From an uncultured Rhodospirillaceae bacterium (GTDB taxonomy: Bacteria; Pseudomonadota; Alphaproteobacteria; RF32; CAG-239), in the NCBI GenBank assembly GCA_900320035.1, contig ONQU01000058.1:1-27920 (forward strand): a DNA stretch of 27,920 nucleotides. Direction: 5' to 3'. A model generated the notes under the pieces. It ran no database searches and was not told the origin of the DNA. It saw only the letters and a program-made list of their open reading frames with translations. Both the position numbers and the translations under genes were made by a program. Positions within the stretch are counted from its first letter, which is position 1, and every line of letters begins with the position of its first letter. Of this stretch, positions 1-7,189 are shown piece after piece.

Positions 1-2
1 AA

Positions 3-79
3 GCGCCCGTAGCTTAATTGGATAGAGCATCTGACTACGGATCAGAAGGTTGTGAGTTCGAGTCCCGCCGGGCGCGCCA
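3..79 (+). tRNA. tRNA-Arg (anticodon ACG)
   Basis: Full cloverleaf of 77 nt with encoded CCA. The acceptor stem GCGCCCG (3-9) pairs with CGGGCGC (69-75), the discriminator is G76 and CCA is 77-79. The anticodon stem TCTGA/TCAGA encloses a CTACGGA loop with anticodon ACG at 37-39, which would be read as ICG for arginine CGN codons. The T arm carries the GTTCGAGTC signature. A Rho-independent terminator follows directly. The 3' end from position 60 onward is repeated at 308-364. Confidence 0.97.
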
Positions 80-115
80 TTAGAAAAAAACTCCCACAAG
101 GGAGTTTTTTTGTGC
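60..115 (+). repeat. Direct repeat copy 1: tRNA-Arg 3' end plus terminator
   Basis: These 56 bases (3' half of the T arm, acceptor 3' strand, CCA and terminator) recur at 308-364 with one extra A in the A-tract. A duplicated tRNA 3' end is the usual signature of attL/attR left by a tRNA-targeting integrase. Here only 192 bp separate the copies and no integrase is present. Confidence 0.85.
84..111 (+). terminator. Rho-independent terminator of tRNA-Arg
   Basis: The stem ACTCCC / GGGAGT has an ACAA loop, is preceded by seven A and followed by seven T. It lies five bases after the CCA end. A nearly identical copy is at 332-360. Confidence 0.9.
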
Positions 116-159
116 GCCCAAGGAACCGAACGAACAACCTTGGTTGTGAGCTGGAGAAA

Positions 160-186
160 AGAAAACAAGCTAAATGCTTGTTTTCT
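160..186. repeat. Hairpin inside the tRNA-flanked insert
   Basis: AGAAAACAAG (160-169) and CTTGTTTTCT (177-186) are a perfect 10-bp inverted repeat around a 7-base loop. It may be a terminator-like hairpin belonging to whatever once occupied the segment between the two tRNA 3' copies. There is no U-tract outside the stem, so termination is uncertain. Confidence 0.5.
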
Positions 187-307
187 GACGACAGGCGAAG
201 GTTGCTTTTGAGCCAGCTAGCGAAAGCGACGCGCAGCGAAAAATTGCAACCGAGTGACCGAAGCACAGTTGTTGAGCGATGCAATCGCGAAACTTACGGG
301 GCAAGAA

Positions 308-364
308 GAGTCCCGCCGGGCGCGCCATTAGAAAAAAAACTCCCACAAGGGAGTTTTTTTGTGC
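308..364 (+). repeat. Direct repeat copy 2: detached tRNA-Arg 3' end plus terminator
   Basis: This second copy of the tRNA 3' end has CGGGCGC, G and CCA at 317-327, followed by the same terminator hairpin at 332-360. No 5' tRNA half lies upstream of it, so it is not a functional tRNA. The intervening 116-307 has no convincing gene. It contains a 10-bp inverted repeat (160-169 and 177-186) and several GCGA/GCGAAA words. Best read as a scar of an excised or deleted integrated element, or as a duplicated terminator module. Confidence 0.8.
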
Positions 365-376
365 ATGTTATCAAAA

Positions 377-408
377 TAAAAAAGGAAGTTTTGAAACTTC
401 CCTTTTTT
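377..408. terminator. Bidirectional terminator
   Basis: The stem GGAAGTT (384-390) / AACTTCC (395-401) has A-runs on the left and T-runs on the right, so it can act in both directions. On the minus strand it begins directly after the stop codon of the gene at 407-1108. Confidence 0.85.
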
Positions 409-1108
409 ATTCATCAATATCATAACCCCACAGGGGAGGTCGACTCGGATAGCTGATTTGTATAGACGTTACTTTCGGAAGATGTTTTAAAAAATACATC
501 GGTTCCTTATAGTCCGTAACGGTGAAATGCTCCTTCACCCATGCGTCCGGATCTGTCCATCTTAAGTGGCAGACACTGTAGTCACGAAAGCAAATCATTT
601 TCTTTTTGCTAACTGCAAATTTTCTGAATAATTCCATTTTTTCAAAGAAGCAAAGATGCTCTTTGCTGCCGTAGAGGGCTATAAGAAGAGGTTTAGCTGT
701 GTCAATGACTTCCTCTTTGGAATAGTTGTGAAACAAAACCTGTTCAGGCTCGGGGAGCGGTATTTTTTCCTCGGCGTCTTTATCCGGTTTTGCAAAAGTA
801 ACGCTGGCAATCGGCAGGGCAAAGACGTTTTTGGCTCCCAACGGCCAAATAAACATTTGCGTTGCTTTGGCAAAAAATGATTTCTTCGCCGGGGCATAGA
901 AGACATAATGTCCATCATAGCCGGCCAGTTTGGAATCCTTCAGTTGCGGAAAGCATGCGTTAACAATGTGCATTTTTCCGATTTTAATTTTCTGAATCTT
1001 CTCAGAACAAAAGCTCTGCAAAAGGTCACGAATGTCGGCAGTTGCCAACATCTCCGTTGCGCACAGCATGCTATGCTTGTCAGCGGAAATTTCAAATAAT
1101 TCTTTCAT
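407..1108 (-). CDS. Orphan protein, 233 aa
   Basis: No family was recognised. The 233-residue product starts MKELFEIS; it is soluble-looking, lysine- and phenylalanine-rich with many aromatic residues, and ends in an acidic GYDIDE tail. No signal peptide or membrane segment is visible. The reading frame stays open upstream to a TTG at 1180. The ATG at 1108 is preferred because the upstream extension is poorly protein-like and a TATACT -10-like box (1124-1129) lies within it. No Shine-Dalgarno motif precedes the ATG, only AT-rich DNA. The stop codon abuts a strong hairpin terminator. This SD-less start and terminator-abutting end is shared by the orphans at 8566-8853 and 9751-10116. Transcribed alone. 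Start choice is uncertain; that it is a gene is fairly secure. Confidence 0.7.
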   Translation of the reverse strand: MKELFEISADKHSMLCATEMLATADIRDLLQSFCSEKIQKIKIGKMHIVNACFPQLKDSKLAGYDGHYVFYAPAKKSFFAKATQMFIWPLGAKNVFALPIASVTFAKPDKDAEEKIPLPEPEQVLFHNYSKEEVIDTAKPLLIALYGSKEHLCFFEKMELFRKFAVSKKKMICFRDYSVCHLRWTDPDAWVKEHFTVTDYKEPMYFLKHLPKVTSIQISYPSRPPLWGYDIDE

Positions 1109-1215
1109 AATAAATAAATTTTGAGTATACAATAATATTTCTTTACCGGAGATGGTAAAAGATTTTTTACGTTTTGTCAATATATTTTGTTTTAGAAAAA
1201 AAATTATACCGAATT

Positions 1216-1443
1216 TTATTTTTCCGGATTTGAGGGTTCGGCGCTGCGATAATATTGCAAGATATAAATGCGCACAGCGGCGGATAAATTTTCATTTTTG
1301 CGCTCACTGTCAATTTTGGTAATCAAATCATTTAAACTGAGATGCTGTTTGTTAGCAATTTCCACCAAAGCGGCATAAAATTCATCTTCCAGACTGATAC
1401 TGGTAGCATGACGACCGGCGATGAGAACGGATACTTTTTTCAT
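1216..1443 (-). CDS. Ribbon-helix-helix domain protein (RHH_4-like), 75 aa
   Basis: A short basic protein whose N-terminal half (KKVSVLIAGRHATSISLEDE) gives the beta strand of a ribbon-helix-helix fold. Two helices follow, with the signature LNDLITKID and a C-terminal NLSAAVRIYILQYY helix. This matches the alphaproteobacterial RHH_4 type (Pfam PF13467), usually of unknown target and presumed to dimerise and bind DNA. Its start overlaps the sspB stop by four bases (ATGA, 1440-1443), indicating translational coupling and an operon. The tail after the domain is short and polar. The family assignment rests on pattern recognition; the regulated genes cannot be read from the sequence. Confidence 0.85.
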   Translation of the reverse strand: MKKVSVLIAGRHATSISLEDEFYAALVEIANKQHLSLNDLITKIDSERKNENLSAAVRIYILQYYRSAEPSNPEK

Positions 1444-1922
1444 TTTTTGCAGCGAAAACTATCAAACGAAATAATGTCGGCACCTTTAGAAGGCAGAACT
1501 TCTTTGTCACTACTTTTTTTATTATCACCGGCGACCATTTTGACATCATCTAATTCAATTTCTTCCGGTACGAAATTTAAGCCGAATTTAGCATGCGGGT
1601 CAGCAAAATAAGTGATGCTTTCGTAAGGGACTTTGATGGTCTGCATCAAGCCGCCAAAACTCAAATCTACCGAAAAACTGTTATGTCGGACTTTTAAATT
1701 GCTAAATTGGTTTTGCAAAACAATGGTAATGGTATCGGGATATTGAAGTTTTAAATTTTGCGAAAGAACAACTCCCGGAAAATCGGTTTTAAACGTAATA
1801 TAGAAATGGTTATCACCCGGCAAGCCATTTTCTTCAACCAGTTTGAGGGCCAAATAAACAACATTGCGCAATGATTGTTCTATCAATTCATCATAATTTA
1901 TTTCATCCAAATTTTTTTCCAT
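1440..1922 (-). CDS. sspB: SspB-family ClpXP adaptor
   Basis: A 160-aa protein of the SspB family (Pfam PF04386), which tethers SsrA-tagged polypeptides to ClpX for degradation by ClpXP. Visible family features are the N-terminal YDELIEQSLRNVVY helix, GLPGDNHFYITFKTDFPGVVLS, the LQYPDTITIVLQNQF strand region with DLSFGG, and YFADPHAKFGLNF near residue 115. A lysine/acid-rich linker leads to the C-terminal SFDSFRCKK, which may be the ClpX-docking tail as in other SspBs (inference). The ATG follows the ssrA terminator by only about 20 bp, so it is read either by terminator readthrough or from a promoter within ssrA. It is translationally coupled to the RHH gene. The neighbouring tmRNA makes the very tag this adaptor recognises. 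Confidence 0.93.
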   Translation of the reverse strand: MEKNLDEINYDELIEQSLRNVVYLALKLVEENGLPGDNHFYITFKTDFPGVVLSQNLKLQYPDTITIVLQNQFSNLKVRHNSFSVDLSFGGLMQTIKVPYESITYFADPHAKFGLNFVPEEIELDDVKMVAGDNKKSSDKEVLPSKGADIISFDSFRCKK

Positions 1923-1940
1923 TTTCCATTTGCCTTGTTT

Positions 1941-2252
1941 AGAAAAAACAGAGCCTTTCTGTTGCTGGGCGGCTCACTTTCCCCACTTTGGGCAAACCAA
2001 TGCTCAAAGGATTTATAATTTGTTGCGTATGCCTAAAACTAAGCAGCTACTGCAACTGGTGCAAAATTATCATTTGCATTCATTTATTTTGAACCGATAA
2101 CGGTGGTATCTTGCCGGACACAGCACGAATCTTTACTGAACACTGTCGATCCTGTTTCACCCCCGTGAAATTGGTGGAGGTGCCGAGTACTGCCCTCGGG
2201 TCCAATGTGCCTATTTCATAAGGCCTCTGGTGTCACAGTCAATTGCTTGACG
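1941..2252 (-). ncRNA. ssrA: tmRNA, circularly permuted two-piece form
   Basis: Transfer-messenger RNA for rescue of stalled ribosomes. On the minus strand the acceptor half comes first. Its T arm is CCGAG, loop GGCAGTA, CTCGG (about 2182-2200), then CACCTCC, A and CCA ending at 2172. After a 7-base spacer (2171-2165) comes the hallmark 5' end GGGGGTGAAACAGGATCGAC starting at 2164. GGGGGTG pairs with CACCTCC to close the tRNA-like acceptor stem. The tag frame at 2077-2039 reads ANDNFAPVAVAA followed by TAG, ending in the AA that ClpX recognises. Acceptor-before-coding order is the permuted arrangement known from alphaproteobacteria, where the precursor is cut into two RNAs. The exact 5' and 3' ends are estimates from the promoter and terminator. 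Confidence 0.95.
1942..1963 (-). terminator. ssrA terminator
   Basis: On the minus strand AACAGA and TCTGTT form a 6-bp stem over a five-base loop, followed by a T-run. It lies after the tmRNA coding half and just before sspB. Confidence 0.8.
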
Positions 2253-2258
2253 TCAACC

Positions 2259-2286
2259 AATATAGCATTTTTTTTATAAAAATCAA
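2259..2286 (-). promoter_or_regulatory. ssrA promoter
   Basis: On the minus strand a -35 TTGATT (2286-2281), 16-bp spacer and -10 TATATT (2264-2259) place the transcript start near 2252, at the acceptor half of the tmRNA. Confidence 0.75.
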
Positions 2287-2333
2287 GAGCCTTAAAAATC
2301 TGCATATTTTTTGCAAGATGACGCAAAAAATGC

Positions 2334-2361
2334 TTGCATTCCGGTTTAAATGTGTTATAAA
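2334..2361 (+). promoter_or_regulatory. rpsB promoter
   Basis: -35 TTGCAT (2334-2339), 16-bp spacer, -10 TATAAA (2356-2361). It is divergent from the ssrA promoter about 50 bp away and implies a leader of about 150 nt before rpsB. Confidence 0.7.
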
Positions 2362-2367
2362 CAGCCC

Positions 2368-2520
2368 GAAGTCGCAATGGTGCGGCTTTGTAACAATACA
2401 CACGCAGACAGGCGGCGGCCGACAATTTTAAGCAAAAAAATCAGTCGAGTTGTTCGCTCCGGTGCTGTAATAAGCCAAAGTCTGCGGAGGTTTAACCGGA
2501 AAAGAAAAGGATATATAAAT
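2368..2520 (+). promoter_or_regulatory. rpsB 5' leader with hairpin
   Basis: This untranslated leader has no convincing ORF. A hairpin AGTCGCA / TGCGGCT (about 2370-2387, ATGG loop) sits near its 5' end, followed by a GC-rich patch and a purine-rich AAAGGAT ribosome-binding site at about 2508. Many bacterial rpsB leaders bind S2 for autoregulation. That role here is inferred, not seen. Confidence 0.4.
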
Positions 2521-3354
2521 ATGACTCTTCCTACATTTACATTACGCCAAATGGTTGAAGCCGGCGTACACTTCGGACACCACGCTCGTCGTTGGAATCC
2601 GCAAATGGCTCCGTATATTTACGGTAAAAAAGACAACATTCACATTATTGATTTACAAAAAACTTACCCGATGCTTTACACGGCTTTGAACGCTGTGCGT
2701 GAAGTTGTGGCACAAGGCGGTAAAGTTTTATTTGTAGCAACCAAAAGACAAGCGCAAGAAATTGTGAAGGAAAGTGCAGCACGTTGCGGTCAATATTATG
2801 TGAACTATCGTTGGCTCGGTGGTATGCTTACCAACTGGAAAACGGTTTATAAATCAATCACTCGTTTGAATAAACTCAACGAAATGGAAGCAAACAACGC
2901 TTATGAAGGCTATACCAAGAAGGAAATCTTAAACCTGAAAAAAGAACGTGAAAAGTTAGCGATTGTTTTGGACGGTATTAAGGAAATGGGTGGTCAGCCG
3001 GATTTATTGTTTGTGATTGATACACCGAAAGAAGCTTTGGCTATTAAAGAAGCCAGAAAACTGAATATTCCGGTGGTTGGCATTGTTGATACTAATGCGA
3101 ATCCGCATGAAGTTGATTTCCCGGTGCCGGGTAATGACGATGCTATTCGTGCCATTCAGTTTTATTGCGAATTGGTTTCGAGCGCTATTTTAGATGGTAT
3201 GCAGGCAGAAATTGCGGCAAAAGGTTTAGAAGTTTCTGAAGCACAAACCGCAGAAGAAATTGTTGAACAAGCAGCCGCTGAAGAAAAGCCAGCACCGAAG
3301 AAGCGGGCTACGCGTAAGGCTAAAGCTGCAGAAGAAACAGCCGAAGCTAAATAA
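2521..3354 (+). CDS. rpsB: 30S ribosomal protein S2
   Basis: A 277-aa small-subunit protein that helps bridge S1 to the 30S head. The N-terminus MTLPTFTLRQMVEAGVHFGH and the downstream RRWNPQMAPYIYG, TKRQAQEIV, RWLGGMLTNW, PDLLFVIDTPKEALAIKEA and PVVGIVDTNANP blocks are textbook S2. The core ends near residue 230 and is followed by an Ala/Glu/Lys-rich extension common in alphaproteobacteria. The start at 2521 has an AAAGGAT ribosome-binding site; the frame is open further upstream but does not resemble S2. First gene of the rpsB-tsf operon, with a hairpin in the intergenic gap. Confidence 0.98.
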   Translation: MTLPTFTLRQMVEAGVHFGHHARRWNPQMAPYIYGKKDNIHIIDLQKTYPMLYTALNAVREVVAQGGKVLFVATKRQAQEIVKESAARCGQYYVNYRWLGGMLTNWKTVYKSITRLNKLNEMEANNAYEGYTKKEILNLKKEREKLAIVLDGIKEMGGQPDLLFVIDTPKEALAIKEARKLNIPVVGIVDTNANPHEVDFPVPGNDDAIRAIQFYCELVSSAILDGMQAEIAAKGLEVSEAQTAEEIVEQAAAEEKPAPKKRATRKAKAAEETAEAK

Positions 3355-3389
3355 GTTTTAGAACGTAAGGCGTTTTGAAAAGAAGATAA

Positions 3390-3424
3390 GGCGCGGCGAC
3401 GTAATTTGTTTATTAAGCCGCGCC
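3390..3424 (+). other. rpsB-tsf intergenic hairpin
   Basis: Perfect 8-bp GC stem GGCGCGGC (3390-3397) / GCCGCGCC (3417-3424) with a 19-base loop and no U-tract. It could be a processing site, a partial attenuator that lowers tsf relative to rpsB, or an mRNA stabiliser. The position between S2 and EF-Ts parallels a known attenuator in enterobacteria. Confidence 0.6.
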
Positions 3425-3466
3425 GGTTTTGAATTAAGTTTTATATAAAATAGAGGGATTAAAATT

Positions 3467-4387
3467 ATGGCAGAAATTACAGCCGCTATGGTAAAAGAAT
3501 TGAGAGAAACAACAGGTGCCGGTATGCTTGATTGTAAAAAGGCTTTAGTTGAAGCAAACGGTAATATGGATGAAGCTGTTGATTGGCTCAGAAAAAAAGG
3601 TTTGGCTTCAGCCGCTAAAAAATCGAGCCGTATTGCCGCTGAAGGCTTAGTCGGTGTTAAAGTAGAAGGCAATAAAGGTGCTGTGGTTGAAGTTAATTCA
3701 GAAACCGACTTTGTGGCAAAAAATGACATTTTCCAAGCTTATGTTGAAGATGCTGCAAAAGTGGCATTAGCAGCCGGCGGTGATGTTGAAGCAATGAAAA
3801 ATGCCGCTGATAACGGTAAAACTTTTGGTGAACGCTTAACCGATATGATTGCACGAATTGGCGAAAATATGAATTTGCGCCGTGCCAAAGTGGTAAGCGT
3901 TAACAATGGTTTGGTATGCTCTTATGTGCATAATGCCGCACGTGACGGTTTAGGTAAAATTGGTGTTTTGGTTGCTTTGGAATCAACCGGTGATAAAGCA
4001 AAACTGGCTGATTTAGGTAAGCACATTGCGATGCACATTGCGGCAACAGCGCCGATTTCATTGGATATTGCCCATGTTGATCCGGCAGCCGTAGAACACG
4101 AAAAGAGCATTTTTGCTGAGCAAGCCTTGGCTTCAGGTAAACCGGCAAATATTGTTGAAAAAATGATTGAAGGTCGGATTCGTAAGTTCTATGAAGAAGT
4201 TGTTTTGGAAGAACAAGCTTACATTATGGACCCAGATAGAAAGGTTAAAGCCGTTGTGGCTGATGCCGCCAAAGAACTGGGAACAGATATTAAGCTCGCT
4301 GATTATGCTTTCTTCAAACTCGGTGACGGTTTACAAAAGAAAGAAGAAGATTTTGCAGCTGAAGTGAATGCTCAGCTCAATAAATAA
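3467..4387 (+). CDS. tsf: Elongation factor Ts
   Basis: EF-Ts, 306 aa, the guanine nucleotide exchange factor that regenerates EF-Tu-GTP. The N-terminal UBA-like domain ITAAMVKELRETTGAGMLDC is followed by KKALVEANGNMDEAVDWLR. The EF-Tu contact segment is SETDFVAKN (about residues 79-87), followed by the two core subdomains with VVSVNNGLVCSYVHN and GKIGVLVALES. The start has a GAGGG ribosome-binding site. It is the second gene after rpsB and is followed by a terminator. The frequent alphaproteobacterial followers pyrH and frr are absent, so the operon ends here. Confidence 0.98.
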   Translation: MAEITAAMVKELRETTGAGMLDCKKALVEANGNMDEAVDWLRKKGLASAAKKSSRIAAEGLVGVKVEGNKGAVVEVNSETDFVAKNDIFQAYVEDAAKVALAAGGDVEAMKNAADNGKTFGERLTDMIARIGENMNLRRAKVVSVNNGLVCSYVHNAARDGLGKIGVLVALESTGDKAKLADLGKHIAMHIAATAPISLDIAHVDPAAVEHEKSIFAEQALASGKPANIVEKMIEGRIRKFYEEVVLEEQAYIMDPDRKVKAVVADAAKELGTDIKLADYAFFKLGDGLQKKEEDFAAEVNAQLNK

Positions 4388-4408
4388 GCCGTAACATTTA
4401 TTTACAGC

Positions 4409-4444
4409 AAAAAAGGCGATGCCGATAGGGTGTCGTCTTTTTTT
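4409..4444 (+). terminator. rpsB-tsf operon terminator
   Basis: GGCGATGCC (4415-4423) pairs with GGTGTCGTC (4429-4437) including G-U pairs, preceded by six A and followed by seven T. Confidence 0.85.
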
Positions 4445-4949
4445 GTATTTATTATGCATTATGCCATAAATACAAAATGTCTTTCTCGTTTTTGTGAGAA
4501 AATGTCCGGAGGATACAGTTTTTAAAAGCGGAAGATCCCAGGACGATTCCTGCGGAATCGAGGGATGACATTATTAAAACGCAATCGAAAAATGACTCAC
4601 ACAATGCGTGCCATTAATCCGGATAAAAAAGGAAAATAAAACGACTCGTTAAAAGTGTTTTGAAACTGAGAATTTAAGAAAAAAATGATTTTTTAGTAAA
4701 TTTTCTAAGAAGACCATATTTAATTTATATTCTATATTCAAATAATTATCAATAAGTGTATGTTTTTATCGCTAAGAATTAACCTTAGTTAATATCAACA
4801 GCCGACAAAAAATAAATATGCTGATATTATAAAGAGTTATATCACTTATCCCATTTTTATGAAAAAATATTATAAAAAATGTTGAGCCAAAAAGATTTAT
4901 TTTGCAGAATGTTTTTCAGATGACGCGCAGCGGTTGTTTGAAAAATATT
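4445..4949. other. Long AT-rich intergenic region before nrdD
   Basis: About 500 bp without a credible gene. It holds a REP-like palindrome (4535-4569), a smaller palindrome ATTAAC-CTTA-GTTAAT (4778-4793) that could be an operator, and very AT-rich DNA up to the NrdR-box pair. No RNA gene or transposase remnant was recognised. Confidence 0.6.
4535..4569. repeat. REP-like palindromic repeat
   Basis: The inner stem CGATTCC / GGAATCG with a TGC loop sits between outer TCCC and GGGA followed by TGAC. The GATCCC...GGGATGAC frame resembles the short interspersed palindromes common in alphaproteobacterial intergenic regions. Only one copy is in this window, so its repeat status is by resemblance. 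Confidence 0.55.
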
Positions 4950-4996
4950 CTACCACATCTTGTGTTTTTAATTTTTCATTAAACAATATGTTGTAG
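4950..4996 (+). promoter_or_regulatory. Paired NrdR-box-like sites
   Basis: Two 16-bp sites resemble the NrdR consensus (acaCwAtATaTwGtgt). Box 1 (4950-4965) has the core CCACATCTTGTGT. Box 2 (4981-4996) has the core CAATATGTTGT. Their starts are exactly 31 bp apart, about three helical turns, the known arrangement for cooperative NrdR binding. They lie 41-87 bp upstream of the nrdD start. Repression by NrdR-dATP/ATP is the inferred regulation; nrdR itself is not in the window. Confidence 0.75.
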
Positions 4997-5036
4997 CTTT
5001 ACGGAAAACAACCAAAATTTAAAAGGAGAAAAATAA

Positions 5037-7130
5037 ATGGCCGAGCAGAGCCCAAATTTTGAAATTGCAACCAACATTAAAAATGTGACCAAGAGAGACG
5101 GTATTTTAGCCCCTTTTGATTCCAGCAAAATTTATAATGCCATTTTAAAGGCCGGCAATTCAACCGGTGAATTTAAGGAGGCTGAAGCATGGTTATTGAC
5201 CGCACAAGTGATGAAAGTGGTCAATCATAAATTTGAGGAAGAAATTCCGACGATTGAGCAAATTCAAGATATTGTGGAACAAACGCTGATTTCGGCGAAC
5301 TATTTTGCCACAGCTAAGGCTTATATTTTGTATCGCGATAAGCGGAACCGGATGCGTGCCGACCAAAAGGTGATGGTGGACGTAGAAAGTTCAATCAATG
5401 AATATTTGGAAAAATTAGATTGGCGCGTTAATGCTAATGCAAATCAGGGTTATTCGAACGGCGGTTTGATTTTGAATGTTTCCGGTAAGGTAACGGCAAA
5501 CTATTGGTTAAGCCACGTGTATCCGGCGGAAGTTGGTGAAGCACACCGCAACGGTGATGTTCACATTCACGATTTGGATATGTTGGCGGCATATTGCGCA
5601 GGTTGGTCTTTGAAAAACTTATTAAAAGAAGGCTTCAATGGGGTGCGCGGTAAGGCTGAAGCCAATCCGCCGAAGCACTTGTCGGCCGCAACCGGACAGA
5701 TGGTGAACTTTATGGGCACCTTGCAAAACGAGTGGGCCGGTGCGCAAGCTTTTTCTTCGGTTGATACTTATTTAGCGCCATACATCAGAAAGGATAACCT
5801 TTCATATGATGAAGTTAAACAATGTATGCAAGAGCTGATTTACAATTTGAACGTACCGTCACGTTGGGGTTCGCAAACACCATTTACCAACTTTACGTTT
5901 GATTGGGTTTGTCCGGAAGATTTGCGTGATCAGCACCCGTATATCGGCGGTCATATTGCCGGCCATGATGAAAACTTTATGCCGATTATTGAGGGGCAAG
6001 AAGAAATGCCGTTTACCTATGGTGAACTGCAAAAAGAAATGGATATGATTAACCGTGCTTATATTGAAGTGATGATGGAAGGTGATGTGATGGATAGACC
6101 GTTTACCTTCCCGATTCCGACTTACAATATGACACCTGATTTTCCGTGGGATGATCCGAAATCACAGTTGTTGTTTGAGATGACAGCTAAATACGGTATG
6201 CCGTATTTTCAAAACTTTATTAATTCGGTATTGAAGCCGGGGCAAATTCGTTCGATGTGTTGCCGCTTGCAACTTGACTTGCGCGAGCTTTTAGCGAAAG
6301 GTAACGGCTTGTTCGGTTCGGCAGAACAGACCGGCTCAATCGGTGTGGTAACGTTTAACTGCGCACGCTTGGGCTACGTTTACAAAGGTAATGAAGAAGG
6401 TTTGTTCGGTCGGGTTGATGAGTTGTTGAATATTGCACGCACTTCATTGGAGATTAAGCGCAAAGTTATTCAACGCTTAATTGACAACGGTTTGTATCCG
6501 TACACTAAGCGTTATCTCGGCACGTTACGCAATCACTTCTCAACTATTGGGGTGAATGGTATCAATGAAATGATTTTGAATTTCACCGATGGGGAACACA
6601 GCGTTTCTGATCCGTGGGGTAAGGCCTTTGCCGAAAAATTCTTGGATTATATCCGCGCGCAATTAATTAAGATTCAAGAAGAAACCGGTCATATGTATAA
6701 TTTGGAAGCAACGCCGGCGGAAAGCGCAACTTACCGTTTTGCACGTGAGGATAAAAAACGTTATCCGGGTATTATTCAAGCCGGCACCAAAGAAGATCCG
6801 TATTATACCAATTCTTCGCAATTGCCGGTGGGTTATACCGATGATCCGTTTGAAGCGTTGGAATTACAAGCATCATTACAATCTAAATATACCGGCGGTA
6901 CAGTGTTGCACCTTTATATGAATCAGCGTATTTCATCGGCAAAAGTTTGCGGTGAGCTGATTAGAAAAGTGCTGACCAACTATCGCCTGCCGTATATAAC
7001 CATTACGCCGACATTCTCAATTTGTCCGAAGCACGGCTATTTGGCCGGTGAGCATAAATTCTGCCCGATTTGCGATGAAGAGAAAAAGGCGGCAAAGATT
7101 AAAGCTCTGAAAGCAAGTAATGTTGCTTAA
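5037..7130 (+). CDS. nrdD: Anaerobic ribonucleoside-triphosphate reductase, main polypeptide lacking its glycyl radical domain
   Basis: Catalytic body of class III ribonucleotide reductase, which reduces NTPs to dNTPs without oxygen. The 697-aa product has an N-terminal ATP-cone (about residues 14-105, VTKRDGILAPFDSSKIYNAI) for allosteric control. The barrel core includes HIHDLDMLAAYCAGWSL and FNCARLGYVYKG, and RSMCCRLQLD has cysteines 408-409, of which one is probably the thiyl-radical cysteine. The C-terminal zinc-ribbon-like segment has C663, H666, C676 and C679. The protein then stops with KALKASNVA. The glycyl radical loop expected after the zinc site is absent and is encoded by the next gene. 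No frameshift explains this: several in-frame stops and a fresh ribosome-binding site lie between. The start has an AAAAGGAG ribosome-binding site. Upstream NrdR boxes suggest dNTP-responsive repression. Confidence 0.95.
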   Translation: MAEQSPNFEIATNIKNVTKRDGILAPFDSSKIYNAILKAGNSTGEFKEAEAWLLTAQVMKVVNHKFEEEIPTIEQIQDIVEQTLISANYFATAKAYILYRDKRNRMRADQKVMVDVESSINEYLEKLDWRVNANANQGYSNGGLILNVSGKVTANYWLSHVYPAEVGEAHRNGDVHIHDLDMLAAYCAGWSLKNLLKEGFNGVRGKAEANPPKHLSAATGQMVNFMGTLQNEWAGAQAFSSVDTYLAPYIRKDNLSYDEVKQCMQELIYNLNVPSRWGSQTPFTNFTFDWVCPEDLRDQHPYIGGHIAGHDENFMPIIEGQEEMPFTYGELQKEMDMINRAYIEVMMEGDVMDRPFTFPIPTYNMTPDFPWDDPKSQLLFEMTAKYGMPYFQNFINSVLKPGQIRSMCCRLQLDLRELLAKGNGLFGSAEQTGSIGVVTFNCARLGYVYKGNEEGLFGRVDELLNIARTSLEIKRKVIQRLIDNGLYPYTKRYLGTLRNHFSTIGVNGINEMILNFTDGEHSVSDPWGKAFAEKFLDYIRAQLIKIQEETGHMYNLEATPAESATYRFAREDKKRYPGIIQAGTKEDPYYTNSSQLPVGYTDDPFEALELQASLQSKYTGGTVLHLYMNQRISSAKVCGELIRKVLTNYRLPYITITPTFSICPKHGYLAGEHKFCPICDEEKKAAKIKALKASNVA

Positions 7131-7189
7131 GAGAAGAAAATTTAACACAAAACACACATTAACACTATTTTAGGAAGGGATAAATAAAC

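Noticed and set aside
42..456. Open frames on both strands (80 and 134 aa) across the tRNA-Arg and its duplicated 3' end
   Set aside because: They translate the tRNA and its terminator (repeating KKLPQGSFF is the hairpin read as protein). They have no ribosome-binding site and are not genes.
2216..2425. 69-aa minus-strand frame, plus the upstream extension of rpsB to 2350
   Set aside because: The first lies over the tmRNA acceptor half and divergent promoters. The second runs through the rpsB promoter and leader. S2 homology begins at 2521.
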